NCBI RefSeq assembly: GCF_007567505.1
Contig: NZ_CP041783.1
Coordinates: 620,001 to 684,000, forward strand
From: Shewanella donghaensis
GTDB lineage: Bacteria; Pseudomonadota; Gammaproteobacteria; Enterobacterales; Shewanellaceae
Length of the DNA stretch: 64,000 bases
Direction: 5' to 3'
A program made the position numbers and the translations under genes. Below are positions 44,312 to 52,706 of this stretch, in pieces (positions within the stretch are counted from its first letter, which is position 1; the number at the start of each line of letters is the position of its first letter). The notes beneath the pieces were generated by a model, which was given only the letters and a program-made list of their open reading frames with translations, did no database searches and was not told the DNA's origin.

Positions 44312-45679
44312 TTAATTAAGTTTAAATCTTTGATTATCACCATCATAACAACTCCATTGGGTAATATTAGCGCCATTGGTTGTTAGTTTTCCTGCGACAT
44401 CAATACACTTATTACTGGTTTTATTTCTGATCTCGTAATAGTCATTACCTTTATCAATGAGTTGCCACATTTGATTTTGATTCGAGCTGTTACAAACCCA
44501 TTGCTGGATTTTGGCGCCATTAGCGGTTGATCCCGCCGATAAATCTAAACAAAGGTTACTCACTTTAGCTTTAATAGAATAGAAACCATTCGACAACTCA
44601 GTAAAGCTAAACTGTTGGTCACTATTGTTGTTACTACAAGCCGTTTGTTGGTAAGTACTGCCGTTTGTTTTTTTACTGTCAATAACGTCAACACACTTGT
44701 TGCTATGCTTTGCGACGACTTGATATTGAGTATTAGGGTTGATGTTACCACCAGTATTGCCACCTGACGAACCATCACTAACAGGTTGATAGACTCGGAT
44801 CCAATCAACGTACATTTTGTTTTTACTGGCATCCGCTAAATCAGCATTAGTGGCAATATTACCCGCTTCAGAACGCCAAGAGTGATCTTCAGTATCCAAA
44901 ATAATGAACATTTCTTCGTCCATTGTGTATTGGCTTTTATTCATTATTGCGCCAGTGTAGTCTTTATCTTTCATGACCACTTCGTCCCAAGAGCCATTAG
45001 GGGTTTCTTGGCCATCGATATAAAAAGTGACGTCAGTAGGGCTTTTCCAATAGGCACCAAAACGATGAAAACCTTCGCGCCAGGTATTACCCCAAACAGG
45101 GGTATTATGAGTTTGGTCATTAAAATCGCTTTTAATACTGTTATCACCGTTTCGTAAGAAAACATGGAAGTTTGTTGACATATTTTGTGCGAACCAGGTT
45201 TCACGTGCGCCGCCATATACTTCTAAAATATCAATCTCACGCTCATCATTTTCGCTCAATAGCCAAAAGTTTGATGATAACTCTAGGTTACTCACCTTAA
45301 TGTTGGCTTCTAAGAAGATAGGGTATTTAACTTTAGTTTTTGAAGTAATAACGCCTGCATTAACCAAGTCCGGTGCCTTGCGCGATGCGCTAATAATCAA
45401 ATTACCATCAGACACCCAAGACTCACCGCTGCTCCAACGTGTTAGTCCTGGTCCTTCCCATGCATTGAAATACGTGTCATTCCATTTACTAGTGAATGTC
45501 GATGTTTTGCCGTTATAGTTAAATGAATCTGAGTATTGATCATTCAATTGCCAAACAAGGCCATTACCCGCAACAGCAGGCAGTGGAATATTATCCCAAT
45601 CAGCTGCATAAATTGAACTGGATAAAACACTCGTGCTTAATAATGCTGTTGCGCATACGAGATTTAAATGATGTTTCAT
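44312..45679 (-). CDS. GH16 beta-agarase with C-terminal ricin-type (CBM13) domain
   Basis: This secreted endo-beta-agarase hydrolyses agarose to neoagaro-oligosaccharides. From the ATG at 45679 (AAGGGA before it) the product has 455 residues with a signal peptide (cleavage near YAADWD, residue 26). The GH16 domain (about 27-305) starts with DWDNIPLPAVAGNGLVWQL and has the catalytic EIDILE with Glu148, Asp150 and Glu153, very close to known agarase numbering. A glycine/serine linker leads to a beta-trefoil of three repeats (about 325-455; for example CVDVIDSKKTNG, CLDLSAGSTANG, CIDVAGKLTTNG) that likely binds galactan. A start at 45820 gives no signal peptide at the N-terminus. Confidence 0.92.
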   Translation of the reverse strand: MKHHLNLVCATALLSTSVLSSSIYAADWDNIPLPAVAGNGLVWQLNDQYSDSFNYNGKTSTFTSKWNDTYFNAWEGPGLTRWSSGESWVSDGNLIISASRKAPDLVNAGVITSKTKVKYPIFLEANIKVSNLELSSNFWLLSENDEREIDILEVYGGARETWFAQNMSTNFHVFLRNGDNSIKSDFNDQTHNTPVWGNTWREGFHRFGAYWKSPTDVTFYIDGQETPNGSWDEVVMKDKDYTGAIMNKSQYTMDEEMFIILDTEDHSWRSEAGNIATNADLADASKNKMYVDWIRVYQPVSDGSSGGNTGGNINPNTQYQVVAKHSNKCVDVIDSKKTNGSTYQQTACSNNNSDQQFSFTELSNGFYSIKAKVSNLCLDLSAGSTANGAKIQQWVCNSSNQNQMWQLIDKGNDYYEIRNKTSNKCIDVAGKLTTNGANITQWSCYDGDNQRFKLN

Positions 45680-45732
45680 ATATTTCCCTTTCATTGTGGA
45701 TCTTAATTTTGTGTAAAGTTTTGGGCTTAAGA

Positions 45733-45756
45733 CTATTCCTGCCCCAACAGGAATAG
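45733..45756 (-). repeat. Inverted repeat in the GH16 agarase upstream region
   Basis: CTATTCCTG and CAGGAATAG flank six bases, 54 bases upstream of the agarase start. It has no T run, so it is not a simple terminator; an operator or a leader hairpin is possible. The region lacks the GTTAAC operator. Confidence 0.6.
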
Positions 45757-45852
45757 ATCTCACCACTGCGATAACCACGTAATAACACAATCGTAAGATG
45801 AGTTTGGGCGCAGTTTGCACTGCACCTATAATATTGTTTTACCGTTTATAAG

Positions 45853-48291
45853 TTATTCGCGAGCGAGTAGTTTTGATTGCTCAAAATATTGCATTGAAAC
45901 TGAGGTAACAAAGCCGCCATCATCATCAAAAGTAATCTCTACTTGATTGTTTTGGTTTACATAGCTGTTGTTGATAGGAATTTCGATTAATCCGAAAAAT
46001 TGCAGGCGACCAGATCCATTGGCATATTGATCGTAGCCACGGTAATCGGTGTCGATAACAATGGGATTACCATTTATGCTAACAGTCGGTTGTAGTGATT
46101 TACCGTGATCGCGTCCTAAGCCTATTCTTAATGTCGCTTCACCATTGTCGGCAATAACAACATTATCAAGGTTAAAATTCAGCGGGCTATCGGCAACGAT
46201 ATTTTGCTTATAAATATCTGCGTAGTATTTGGTTTCATTTTGGCTATGCTCTTGAGTGATAAGCTTATTAAATGAGAGTTTAATAATTGCTGTGGCTTCA
46301 GCGCCGATCGTGAGTGATGCAATATCGGTAAGTAACTGAGGTGTGGTTTCAGTAAATACAGGCGTTTGATCGTCATGGGATAGCTGTTTAATACTAATTG
46401 AGCTTATCGAGGTTTCATCAAAACCCAGTAGCGATAAATCAACGACCTGTGAGTTTTTCTCTAAACTATTGATAACAAGGTAAGCATCGCTATTACCTGC
46501 ATCATTGGTATTAATGTATGCATCTAATTGAAAATCAGCGTCAGTAGCAAAACTATCAACGCGGGTCCCGTTAACTTCTGACCACAATTGGTAAAACTTC
46601 ACCATTTCGGTGTATACGTATTCATCACCAGTTTGACCAGACGCCTCTTTGTTTTGACGCATTAACCGCGTGTAATAGGGGACCGTTTCACTTAAGCGTC
46701 CCCATTCGGCTTTAATTGGAATAAACGGAATCGCCATTTCAATTTGGTTTGGACGCTCTAAAAACGACATCAACTGTCCATTAATCGCTTTTAAATGATT
46801 CCAGTCTCGCTGCGGTAACCAAGGTTGGTTAAACAGAGAGTGCATTTGAGCGCCATACTCTGAAATGATAAAGGGTTTAACTTCTCCTAAAGACATTGCC
46901 ATATATTGCTCGAGCATATCGAATGTTGCTTCAATATTACTGCCCGTCCTTAACTCTTCTCTGTTTTGAAAAGCAGGGAAGTCATAAAGGTGCAATGAAA
47001 TAAAATCCATGTCTGCGCCAGCAACATCAATAAAGGCTTTATCTCTTAATTCCCAACGTTCAAACTCTTGTTTCTCAAAGTCAGGGAATGCAACGGTATA
47101 ACCGCCAATCAGCACATTATCATTCGCTTTTACTTCATTGACTTTTAAGGCTTTAATGGCTTTTGCGACATTACTGTGAAATTCAAATACTTTGGTTACA
47201 GTGGTTGGTTCTTCTGCATAATCTACTAATTCGTATAAAGGCTCGTTCATCACTTCAATGTACTTCGGCTTAGGTTGGCCATAGACATCTATGCCATCAT
47301 TTTTGTTGAAGTATTTTGCAACAAACTGCCCCATGTAATCACCGGTAGCGGTACCAAATGGTTCTGAGGCGTTATCCGTTTGTGAGAATGACCAACCTTG
47401 GCCCGTATCTTTACCATCCGGCCAATAAGGGTGTTGTTGAGCTGCCACAACCATGCTGGCATTTCGATGTGCATGTTGCCGTTGAGATATTGCTCTGTCA
47501 TCTTCAGATGTAGTGTAATTCCAGCGGCTGTTACCACCGTTACTGGTTGCCATTGCTGCGTCTACAAATCCACTTTTTAAGGCTGACTCAGCTAAAAGGC
47601 TTAATTGGTAACGCATACCTCCAGTATCTCTACCAAAATACACATCGTATCCTTCCATGAATTCTGTAATGAGATCTTCAGAAGCATTAACGCCAACGTT
47701 AAACCAATCATTTTCAGTATGAGAGGCATGGATAGTAATAAATTTCTCTCGTGCAAATTTACTCGTACCAGCAACGGTATGAACCGTATCAAGATTAAAT
47801 ATGAGTTTGGTACTTTGTGGTTCAGGCTTAGCTTCTAATGTGGTGACACTAAACGGGGTTGTATAGTCACCAATCGTTAATTGTGAGATAACTTCAGCGC
47901 TTGCTTTATCAGATGACATTAAACGCACAGTGATTGAATCATTAACGGCTACGGTACCTTTAGTATCAGTAAATTCACCGTCATTGATAGCATACTCTCC
48001 CTGACTAATACTGATTTCAACGTCGGTTTCAATGCCCATTACGATTATAGGGTTTGAACTAATATAGGTATTCAATTCCACCTCTGTTTGCGCTGTAAAA
48101 ACAAACTCGTTAGGTGATGAATCAAGATCGGCAGGTGGGTTAACAATAGGCTTATCAGGTTCTTGAATAGGGCTACTTGACGAGCCACCTCCACAAGCCG
48201 TTATCGAGGTGCTAACCATTAATGCAATGATGGTTTTTTGTAATATAGATCGATTAAAGAGATTTTTGTTATCTTGTATCATAGTGCTCAC
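45853..48291 (-). CDS. GH86 beta-agarase/porphyranase, lipoprotein
   Basis: GH86 enzymes cut beta-1,4 bonds of agarose or porphyran. The 812-residue product has a lipoprotein signal (ITAC, Cys33) and a Gly/Ser/Pro-rich linker. A beta domain of the YSIN/SGxFT type follows (about 60-155), then the GH86 TIM barrel (about 160-600). The barrel has the acid/base Glu350 in VMNEP and the nucleophile Glu478 in ISEYG. C-terminal beta domains follow. It is upstream of the GH16 agarase on the same strand, 173 bases before its start. Activity on agarose versus porphyran cannot be decided from sequence. A GTTAAC operator lies 124 bases upstream. Confidence 0.88.
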   Translation of the reverse strand: MSTMIQDNKNLFNRSILQKTIIALMVSTSITACGGGSSSSPIQEPDKPIVNPPADLDSSPNEFVFTAQTEVELNTYISSNPIIVMGIETDVEISISQGEYAINDGEFTDTKGTVAVNDSITVRLMSSDKASAEVISQLTIGDYTTPFSVTTLEAKPEPQSTKLIFNLDTVHTVAGTSKFAREKFITIHASHTENDWFNVGVNASEDLITEFMEGYDVYFGRDTGGMRYQLSLLAESALKSGFVDAAMATSNGGNSRWNYTTSEDDRAISQRQHAHRNASMVVAAQQHPYWPDGKDTGQGWSFSQTDNASEPFGTATGDYMGQFVAKYFNKNDGIDVYGQPKPKYIEVMNEPLYELVDYAEEPTTVTKVFEFHSNVAKAIKALKVNEVKANDNVLIGGYTVAFPDFEKQEFERWELRDKAFIDVAGADMDFISLHLYDFPAFQNREELRTGSNIEATFDMLEQYMAMSLGEVKPFIISEYGAQMHSLFNQPWLPQRDWNHLKAINGQLMSFLERPNQIEMAIPFIPIKAEWGRLSETVPYYTRLMRQNKEASGQTGDEYVYTEMVKFYQLWSEVNGTRVDSFATDADFQLDAYINTNDAGNSDAYLVINSLEKNSQVVDLSLLGFDETSISSISIKQLSHDDQTPVFTETTPQLLTDIASLTIGAEATAIIKLSFNKLITQEHSQNETKYYADIYKQNIVADSPLNFNLDNVVIADNGEATLRIGLGRDHGKSLQPTVSINGNPIVIDTDYRGYDQYANGSGRLQFFGLIEIPINNSYVNQNNQVEITFDDDGGFVTSVSMQYFEQSKLLARE

Positions 48292-48414
48292 TTACAGTTT
48301 TAAAAACTAAAGAGGAACAACAACAGCGCCGACAACAATCTAATTTAAAAGGTATTAGATACAAACATGACGTTCCCAAAGGTAATGAACACAACCTAGC
48401 ATTGTTTTTATTAA

Positions 48415-48426
48415 ATTGTTAACAAA
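48415..48426 (-). promoter_or_regulatory. GTTAAC operator upstream of the GH86 gene
   Basis: ATTGTTAACAAA lies 124 bases upstream of the GH86 start codon. I do not see a clear promoter overlapping it, but the position and match fit the shared operator. Confidence 0.6.
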
Positions 48427-48873
48427 AATTATTGTAGTTTGAGTTACTAATAGATTGGTATGATTTAAATTGATGTCAATTTAGCCTTTTTGTCAGGGTT
48501 TTATGCTGCCATGTTAAATTAAAATTATTAGGAGTGAATTACTTTCAATGTAGGTATTGTTGATTTTAAATGGTTTGTATTCGTTAAACTCATCATTTAT
48601 ACAACTTATTATTTATCTGCTGCCAAGTTTTTACCAATGGGAGAGTAGATTTACATTCAAGAATAGTTTGTTTTTATGTCAATGCGCTTACATTTTCATA
48701 AAAGTGATAAGTCTTCAATTACAGCTCTTCTCAATTTCACTATTGATATAACTCGCTAGTTGTAACTAAGTCTAACGGGCATAGTTTGTTTCAGTATTGA
48801 CACCCGTTATGCAGGAAAATTAAAGCTGTTTACTTACTCTAGTCTTGATCAATATGGCAAATCTCGCCCACAA
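48427..48873. other. Intergenic stretch with no convincing gene
   Basis: About 450 AT-rich bases lie between the GH86 operator and the gntR terminator. A 64-codon open frame at 48557-48751 has a hydrophobic, low-complexity product and no ribosome binding site, so I do not call it a gene. Confidence 0.5.
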
Positions 48874-48900
48874 AAAAAGACAGCGGCTGACTGTCTTTTT
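48874..48900 (-). terminator. Rho-independent terminator of gntR
   Basis: AAAAAGACAG / CTGTCTTTTT form a ten-base stem around a seven-base loop with A/T runs on both sides. It lies about 85 bases downstream of the GntR gene. Confidence 0.85.
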
Positions 48901-48985
48901 ATGAAACAAACATGATTTAGTTCATGTTCATTGTATAACGCTGAATAGGTGGTTGAGCCTGTCCAATATTAAGTAATAATATCGC

Positions 48986-49603
48986 TTACTTAATATTTTC
49001 CTTAATCGCTTTAACTGCGCGAGTAATATCACCTTCACGCAACGCTTGTAAGATTCCTCTGTGCTCTTCTACACACTCAGAGCTAGTGGTGATGCGTTTG
49101 TAGTTAAGGCGCATGCGCATGACGTATGGATACCAGATATTAACTAAATCTTCGCCACCCGCTTTATATATTAGGTAGTTATGGAACGAGATATCAATTT
49201 TAGTGACTTCAGTAAAATCTTCTTTATCAAAGGCTCCTTGTAACTCATCAAGAATCGTTTCCAACTGGATAACATCATCTTCAGTTAGCGGGTTATTTTT
49301 GAAATTCTCGATAGCATAGACTTCAATGTTACGACGCAGGTTAATCATCAGCTTTTGTAGCTTTGGCTCTAGAACACTGTTAACTGATGCACCACAGTTA
49401 TTCTTAGATATCAGTAAACCTTCTTTGGTTAACTGTAAGATCACATCTCGAATCGGCCCGCGCGATAAACCAAAGCGTTTTGCTAATTCTTGTTCGTTAA
49501 GCTTAGTGTTTGGCGCTAAATCACCAGCAATAATATCTGAACGCAGTTGATCTGCTATTTGATCTTTAACTGAAAGAATTTTTGTCGGTTTTGCTGCAGC
49601 CAT
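48986..49603 (-). CDS. GntR family (FadR subfamily) transcriptional regulator
   Basis: The product (205 residues from the ATG at 49603, which has GGA six bases upstream; an in-frame ATG at 49624 adds seven) has an N-terminal winged helix-turn-helix. It reads VKDQIADQLRSDIIAGDLAP, then ELAKRFGLSRGPIRDVILQL. An all-helical FCD ligand domain follows, with histidines and acidic residues that may bind metal. FCD regulators usually sense sugar acids or organic acids, so an L-AHG pathway acid or KDG is a likely ligand. A near-match operator (ATTGTTAATAAT) lies 75 bases upstream, and similar sites occur before at least seven other genes or operons of the locus. Confidence 0.9.
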   Translation of the reverse strand: MAAAKPTKILSVKDQIADQLRSDIIAGDLAPNTKLNEQELAKRFGLSRGPIRDVILQLTKEGLLISKNNCGASVNSVLEPKLQKLMINLRRNIEVYAIENFKNNPLTEDDVIQLETILDELQGAFDKEDFTEVTKIDISFHNYLIYKAGGEDLVNIWYPYVMRMRLNYKRITTSSECVEEHRGILQALREGDITRAVKAIKENIK

Positions 49604-49678
49604 GTTGTATCCAATTTTCATCATTATATATTAACATTCTAGACACTTAGTGAAATCATTACAATTGTCAAATGTCAC

Positions 49679-49690
49679 ATTGTTAATAAT
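49679..49690 (-). promoter_or_regulatory. Variant GTTAAC operator upstream of gntR
   Basis: ATTGTTAATAAT has one base changed from the perfect palindrome and lies 75 bases before the gntR start. It is a likely autoregulatory site. Confidence 0.55.
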
Positions 49691-49766
49691 ATACATAAAA
49701 ATTTATTATAAGTTGCTGATATTAAATGATTCAGAAAAATTCTTATGTTTTTAAAATCAAAAAAAT

Positions 49767-49822
49767 GCCCTGAAGCAGTTTATTGTTAACAACAAACATA
49801 GTTGTTAAATAACTGACAGGGC
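49767..49822 (-). terminator. Long terminator hairpin of GH50 containing an operator-like sequence
   Basis: GCCCTG (49767-49772) pairs with CAGGGC (49817-49822). Inside, CAGTTTATTGTTAACAAC pairs imperfectly with GTTGTTAAATAACTG. On the minus strand the stem is followed by seven T, so it can end the GH50 transcript. The inner arm holds ATTGTTAACAAC, an operator-like palindrome. Confidence 0.75.
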
Positions 49823-49940
49823 AATTCTGGAGACCTAACCAGATTTCAAGCAATCTATAACGAGATTGGATAAAACTGAATGCTTCCTGGGGATAAGAAG
49901 CATTCATAAAACAAAGTTTAAATTAACGCGGTTACTCTCT

Positions 49941-52334
49941 TTATTCTTGTTTACCAAACCTTCTTTGATACATATTGCCATTCACGGTTTTAGCCGCTTC
50001 AACCATATGTGGGTAAGGAGTGTCTGTTACTGAAATGAATCCGACATTATAGTTTTCACCATCATAGGCGCGGCCCGTGATAGGTGAATCAATGTACTGA
50101 AACCAATGCGCGCCGATGAAGTACGGGTTATCAATAACCGAATTCATATAATCTTGATACATTACACCGCGGTCTTGCTGATCTGCAGCATGAATTAAAC
50201 CAGGATGATATAAACCAGAATCTTTAGCGCCAATATGAAACTCACCAATAATGCTTGGCATGTCGATATCTTCGAGGAATTTCCAAGATTTTTTAGTCAG
50301 TCCTTCTTTATATGAGTTAAAGCTGACTACATCGACAAATTTAGCTGAAGATTTTACAACCTCAATAGGCATACCCCAATCAGGAAAGCGTGATCCCAAA
50401 TACATATGGTTTGGCATGTATTTTTGTAATGCTTTATCTACCGTACTGAAGTACTTGTCAGCATAGGCTGAAAGTAATACACCATAATCAGCTATTTGTT
50501 GTTCGTTATTAATGCTCGAATCAATGCCGCGGTCAAATGCTTCCCAACTAGTGAACTCTTTCTCCCACACAGTATTGAGTGCTTGAATCTCACCATATTT
50601 TTGCTTCATGACTGCGGTGAATGCAGCTTTTGTTGGTACATCTTTGCCGTTACGTGTGAGTGTATTAACGACAATACCGTAATGACTTTTGACACTATCT
50701 GAACGGCCAAAGCTTTTTTCGTTATCAATGAATACGCCGACACACCAAGGGTTATTTTTTACTTCTTCATAAACGACTTTCGCGGTTTCAAAAGCTCGAA
50801 CTTCAAATTCAGGGTCAAATACATCTGGCATCGCACCCCAAAAGTCATCACCACTTGACACTGTTTTGTAGTTACCAATAATCCATCCATTAGCAAAGTA
50901 GGGGATTTTGTTATTGTCGTAGTAACGTGGATCAGTCCAGTTACCTAGAGATGTAAAACCCCAATCCAACATTCTGCTGATGGTTGTATCTTCCCAGGCT
51001 TGCATATAGCCCTGAGGCTGATTACCGTATTTACGTTCAAGGTTTGCAGAATAAAAACTGTAAGTCTCACCATGTTTCAATGGCCCTGAATGTGCGCTTC
51101 TTCGATATCCGAAATGTTTACCTAATGGTTCGTCATACTTTGGTAGCCAATTGAACATGTTTGCTCGTGTATCTGATGCTTTGAAACGACTAGCTATAGC
51201 AGCATCGGACACCCGATTTAATTTTTGAGAATCTTCCGGTGTGACGTTATCTTTTGTGGGCTGAATGATGTGTTTTTGATCAAAATCAAATCCCGTCATG
51301 GTTGAAGAGTTAGATAAACGAATAATATCTACGCCTGTAGCGAGATACAGGTAACCATCGGGATCAACTAATGACCACTTATCATTAACCTTTTCGGTTC
51401 TAAAGTAGCCCGTTGCGGTTAATTTAGGACCTGCTAGCCAGCCACCAAATTGGCTTCTTCCTTCAGCAACTTTACCCGTTAAGGTTTTTGCTTCATCAAC
51501 GCGTTGGTTTTCTAGTTCAGCTTCATTGTTTACCTTACCCACAAAATGTTCAGTGTTGTTTTGACCGAATTTATCAACGATATGGTTCAAGAACTGTTTG
51601 TTAAACTCTGGGTTTTGGCGAATTCGAATATTACTTAGTAAAATTTCTTTATTATGTAAGTTGCTCTGCACGCTTAAACTGATTTTCGAGATGCCTTTGG
51701 TGTTGAGGTTCTTCTTACCCCACATAGAGGTAAACTGCACTTCGTCACTTTCCCAAGTATCTGGGTTTGAACGTAAACCTGAATTAAAATTTAGCTCAAC
51801 TTTATGATCTCCATCAGGTGTTGCTAAATCATGACCTGCCATTTTCGCGTAATACGTATTAGATGAGCTGCCGACAGGAATATTGACTGTACGAGTGTAA
51901 TTAGCACCGTCAATATCACTGATATCAAGGTAAAGCTGCACACTGTGCTCACCAGTATTTGCAATATCAAATGCAAGATTGAAATCTTTTAGCGCACTCC
52001 AATCCCACGGCGTATCAGGGTTAAAACTGATATTACTGTAACTATTATTTTCAGATTTAAACTTAACACTGATGACACCATCATTAATCTGCGTATCTGC
52101 AGCAAGGGTTTTTATGAATTCAATCTGCTTATCAAAATCGATAAGCTGCATACTTTGGTTAACCGTTGACTCCACTTCCGGCGTTGGAGTAACTACAGCA
52201 GTCACTGATTCAGACTGACAACCACTTATAGCGACAAGTATGGATATCACTAATAACGCTTTTTTGGTTGACTCAATCGTTGATTGGGTAGAGCTCATCA
52301 TATTTTTCATAACCATATACATCGTTAAATTCAT
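49941..52334 (-). CDS. GH50 exo-beta-agarase, lipoprotein
   Basis: GH50 agarases release neoagarobiose or neoagarotetraose from agarose chain ends. The 797-residue product has a lipoprotein signal (ISGC, Cys39), an N-terminal beta-sandwich CBM-like domain (about 65-245) and the GH50 TIM barrel (about 290-790). The probable acid/base is Glu539 in FIDNEKSFG and the nucleophile Glu698 in IIGEFHIG. The start is uncertain: the ATG at 52334 lies directly behind the operator, at the predicted transcript start. ATG codons at 52316, 52310, 52301 and 52298 are alternatives and still keep the lipobox. It is divergent from the sugar porter operon. Confidence 0.9.
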   Translation of the reverse strand: MNLTMYMVMKNMMSSTQSTIESTKKALLVISILVAISGCQSESVTAVVTPTPEVESTVNQSMQLIDFDKQIEFIKTLAADTQINDGVISVKFKSENNSYSNISFNPDTPWDWSALKDFNLAFDIANTGEHSVQLYLDISDIDGANYTRTVNIPVGSSSNTYYAKMAGHDLATPDGDHKVELNFNSGLRSNPDTWESDEVQFTSMWGKKNLNTKGISKISLSVQSNLHNKEILLSNIRIRQNPEFNKQFLNHIVDKFGQNNTEHFVGKVNNEAELENQRVDEAKTLTGKVAEGRSQFGGWLAGPKLTATGYFRTEKVNDKWSLVDPDGYLYLATGVDIIRLSNSSTMTGFDFDQKHIIQPTKDNVTPEDSQKLNRVSDAAIASRFKASDTRANMFNWLPKYDEPLGKHFGYRRSAHSGPLKHGETYSFYSANLERKYGNQPQGYMQAWEDTTISRMLDWGFTSLGNWTDPRYYDNNKIPYFANGWIIGNYKTVSSGDDFWGAMPDVFDPEFEVRAFETAKVVYEEVKNNPWCVGVFIDNEKSFGRSDSVKSHYGIVVNTLTRNGKDVPTKAAFTAVMKQKYGEIQALNTVWEKEFTSWEAFDRGIDSSINNEQQIADYGVLLSAYADKYFSTVDKALQKYMPNHMYLGSRFPDWGMPIEVVKSSAKFVDVVSFNSYKEGLTKKSWKFLEDIDMPSIIGEFHIGAKDSGLYHPGLIHAADQQDRGVMYQDYMNSVIDNPYFIGAHWFQYIDSPITGRAYDGENYNVGFISVTDTPYPHMVEAAKTVNGNMYQRRFGKQE

Positions 52335-52372
52335 TTTGTTAACAATCTACATTGCAAAAACTGCAGGTGCAA
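52335..52372 (-). promoter_or_regulatory. Promoter and GTTAAC operator of GH50
   Basis: On the minus strand TTGCAC (52372-52367) and TAGATT (52349-52344) are spaced by 17 bases. ATTGTTAACAAA (52346-52335) overlaps the -10 element, in the same TAGATTGTTAACA arrangement seen at 24620 and 33094. The operator touches the annotated ATG. Confidence 0.75.
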
Positions 52373-52559
52373 TGAATTATTAATAATTTGTGATAATTCT
52401 ATCCAAAAAAGTCGGAAAAATACAAATTGGTACATTAAACTAAAATGGAAGGTTATTTAATTATTTTAACCATTTTTTACATATTATTCAGTGTAATACA
52501 TTATAATCTTGACTAAGGTAGTCAACTTAGAATGACTAGGAAAACATTCATCATAGTAA

Positions 52560-52571
52560 ATTGTTAACAAT
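52560..52571 (+). promoter_or_regulatory. GTTAAC operator of the sugar porter operon
   Basis: The perfect palindrome ATTGTTAACAAT follows TAAATT (52557-52562), a possible -10 element, and lies 135 bases before the sugar porter start. A further half site (TTGTTGTTAATG) lies near 52585. The remaining 370 bases between GH50 and the porter hold no gene. Confidence 0.7.
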
Positions 52572-52706
52572 AGTTGCTAAATCTTTGTTGTTAATGCTAC
52601 TGTAATGTTAATAGTCGTTGAGTAGCTAATTCTAACCGTTTTATCGTTTGCTAATACGGTTATTCAAAATCTCATAAACGACATCATTACAAATTAATAC
52701 TAAAAG

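Noticed and set aside
48557..48751. 64-codon open frame in the gap between GH86 and gntR
   Set aside because: The product is hydrophobic and low in complexity, there is no ribosome binding site, and the DNA is simply AT-rich.
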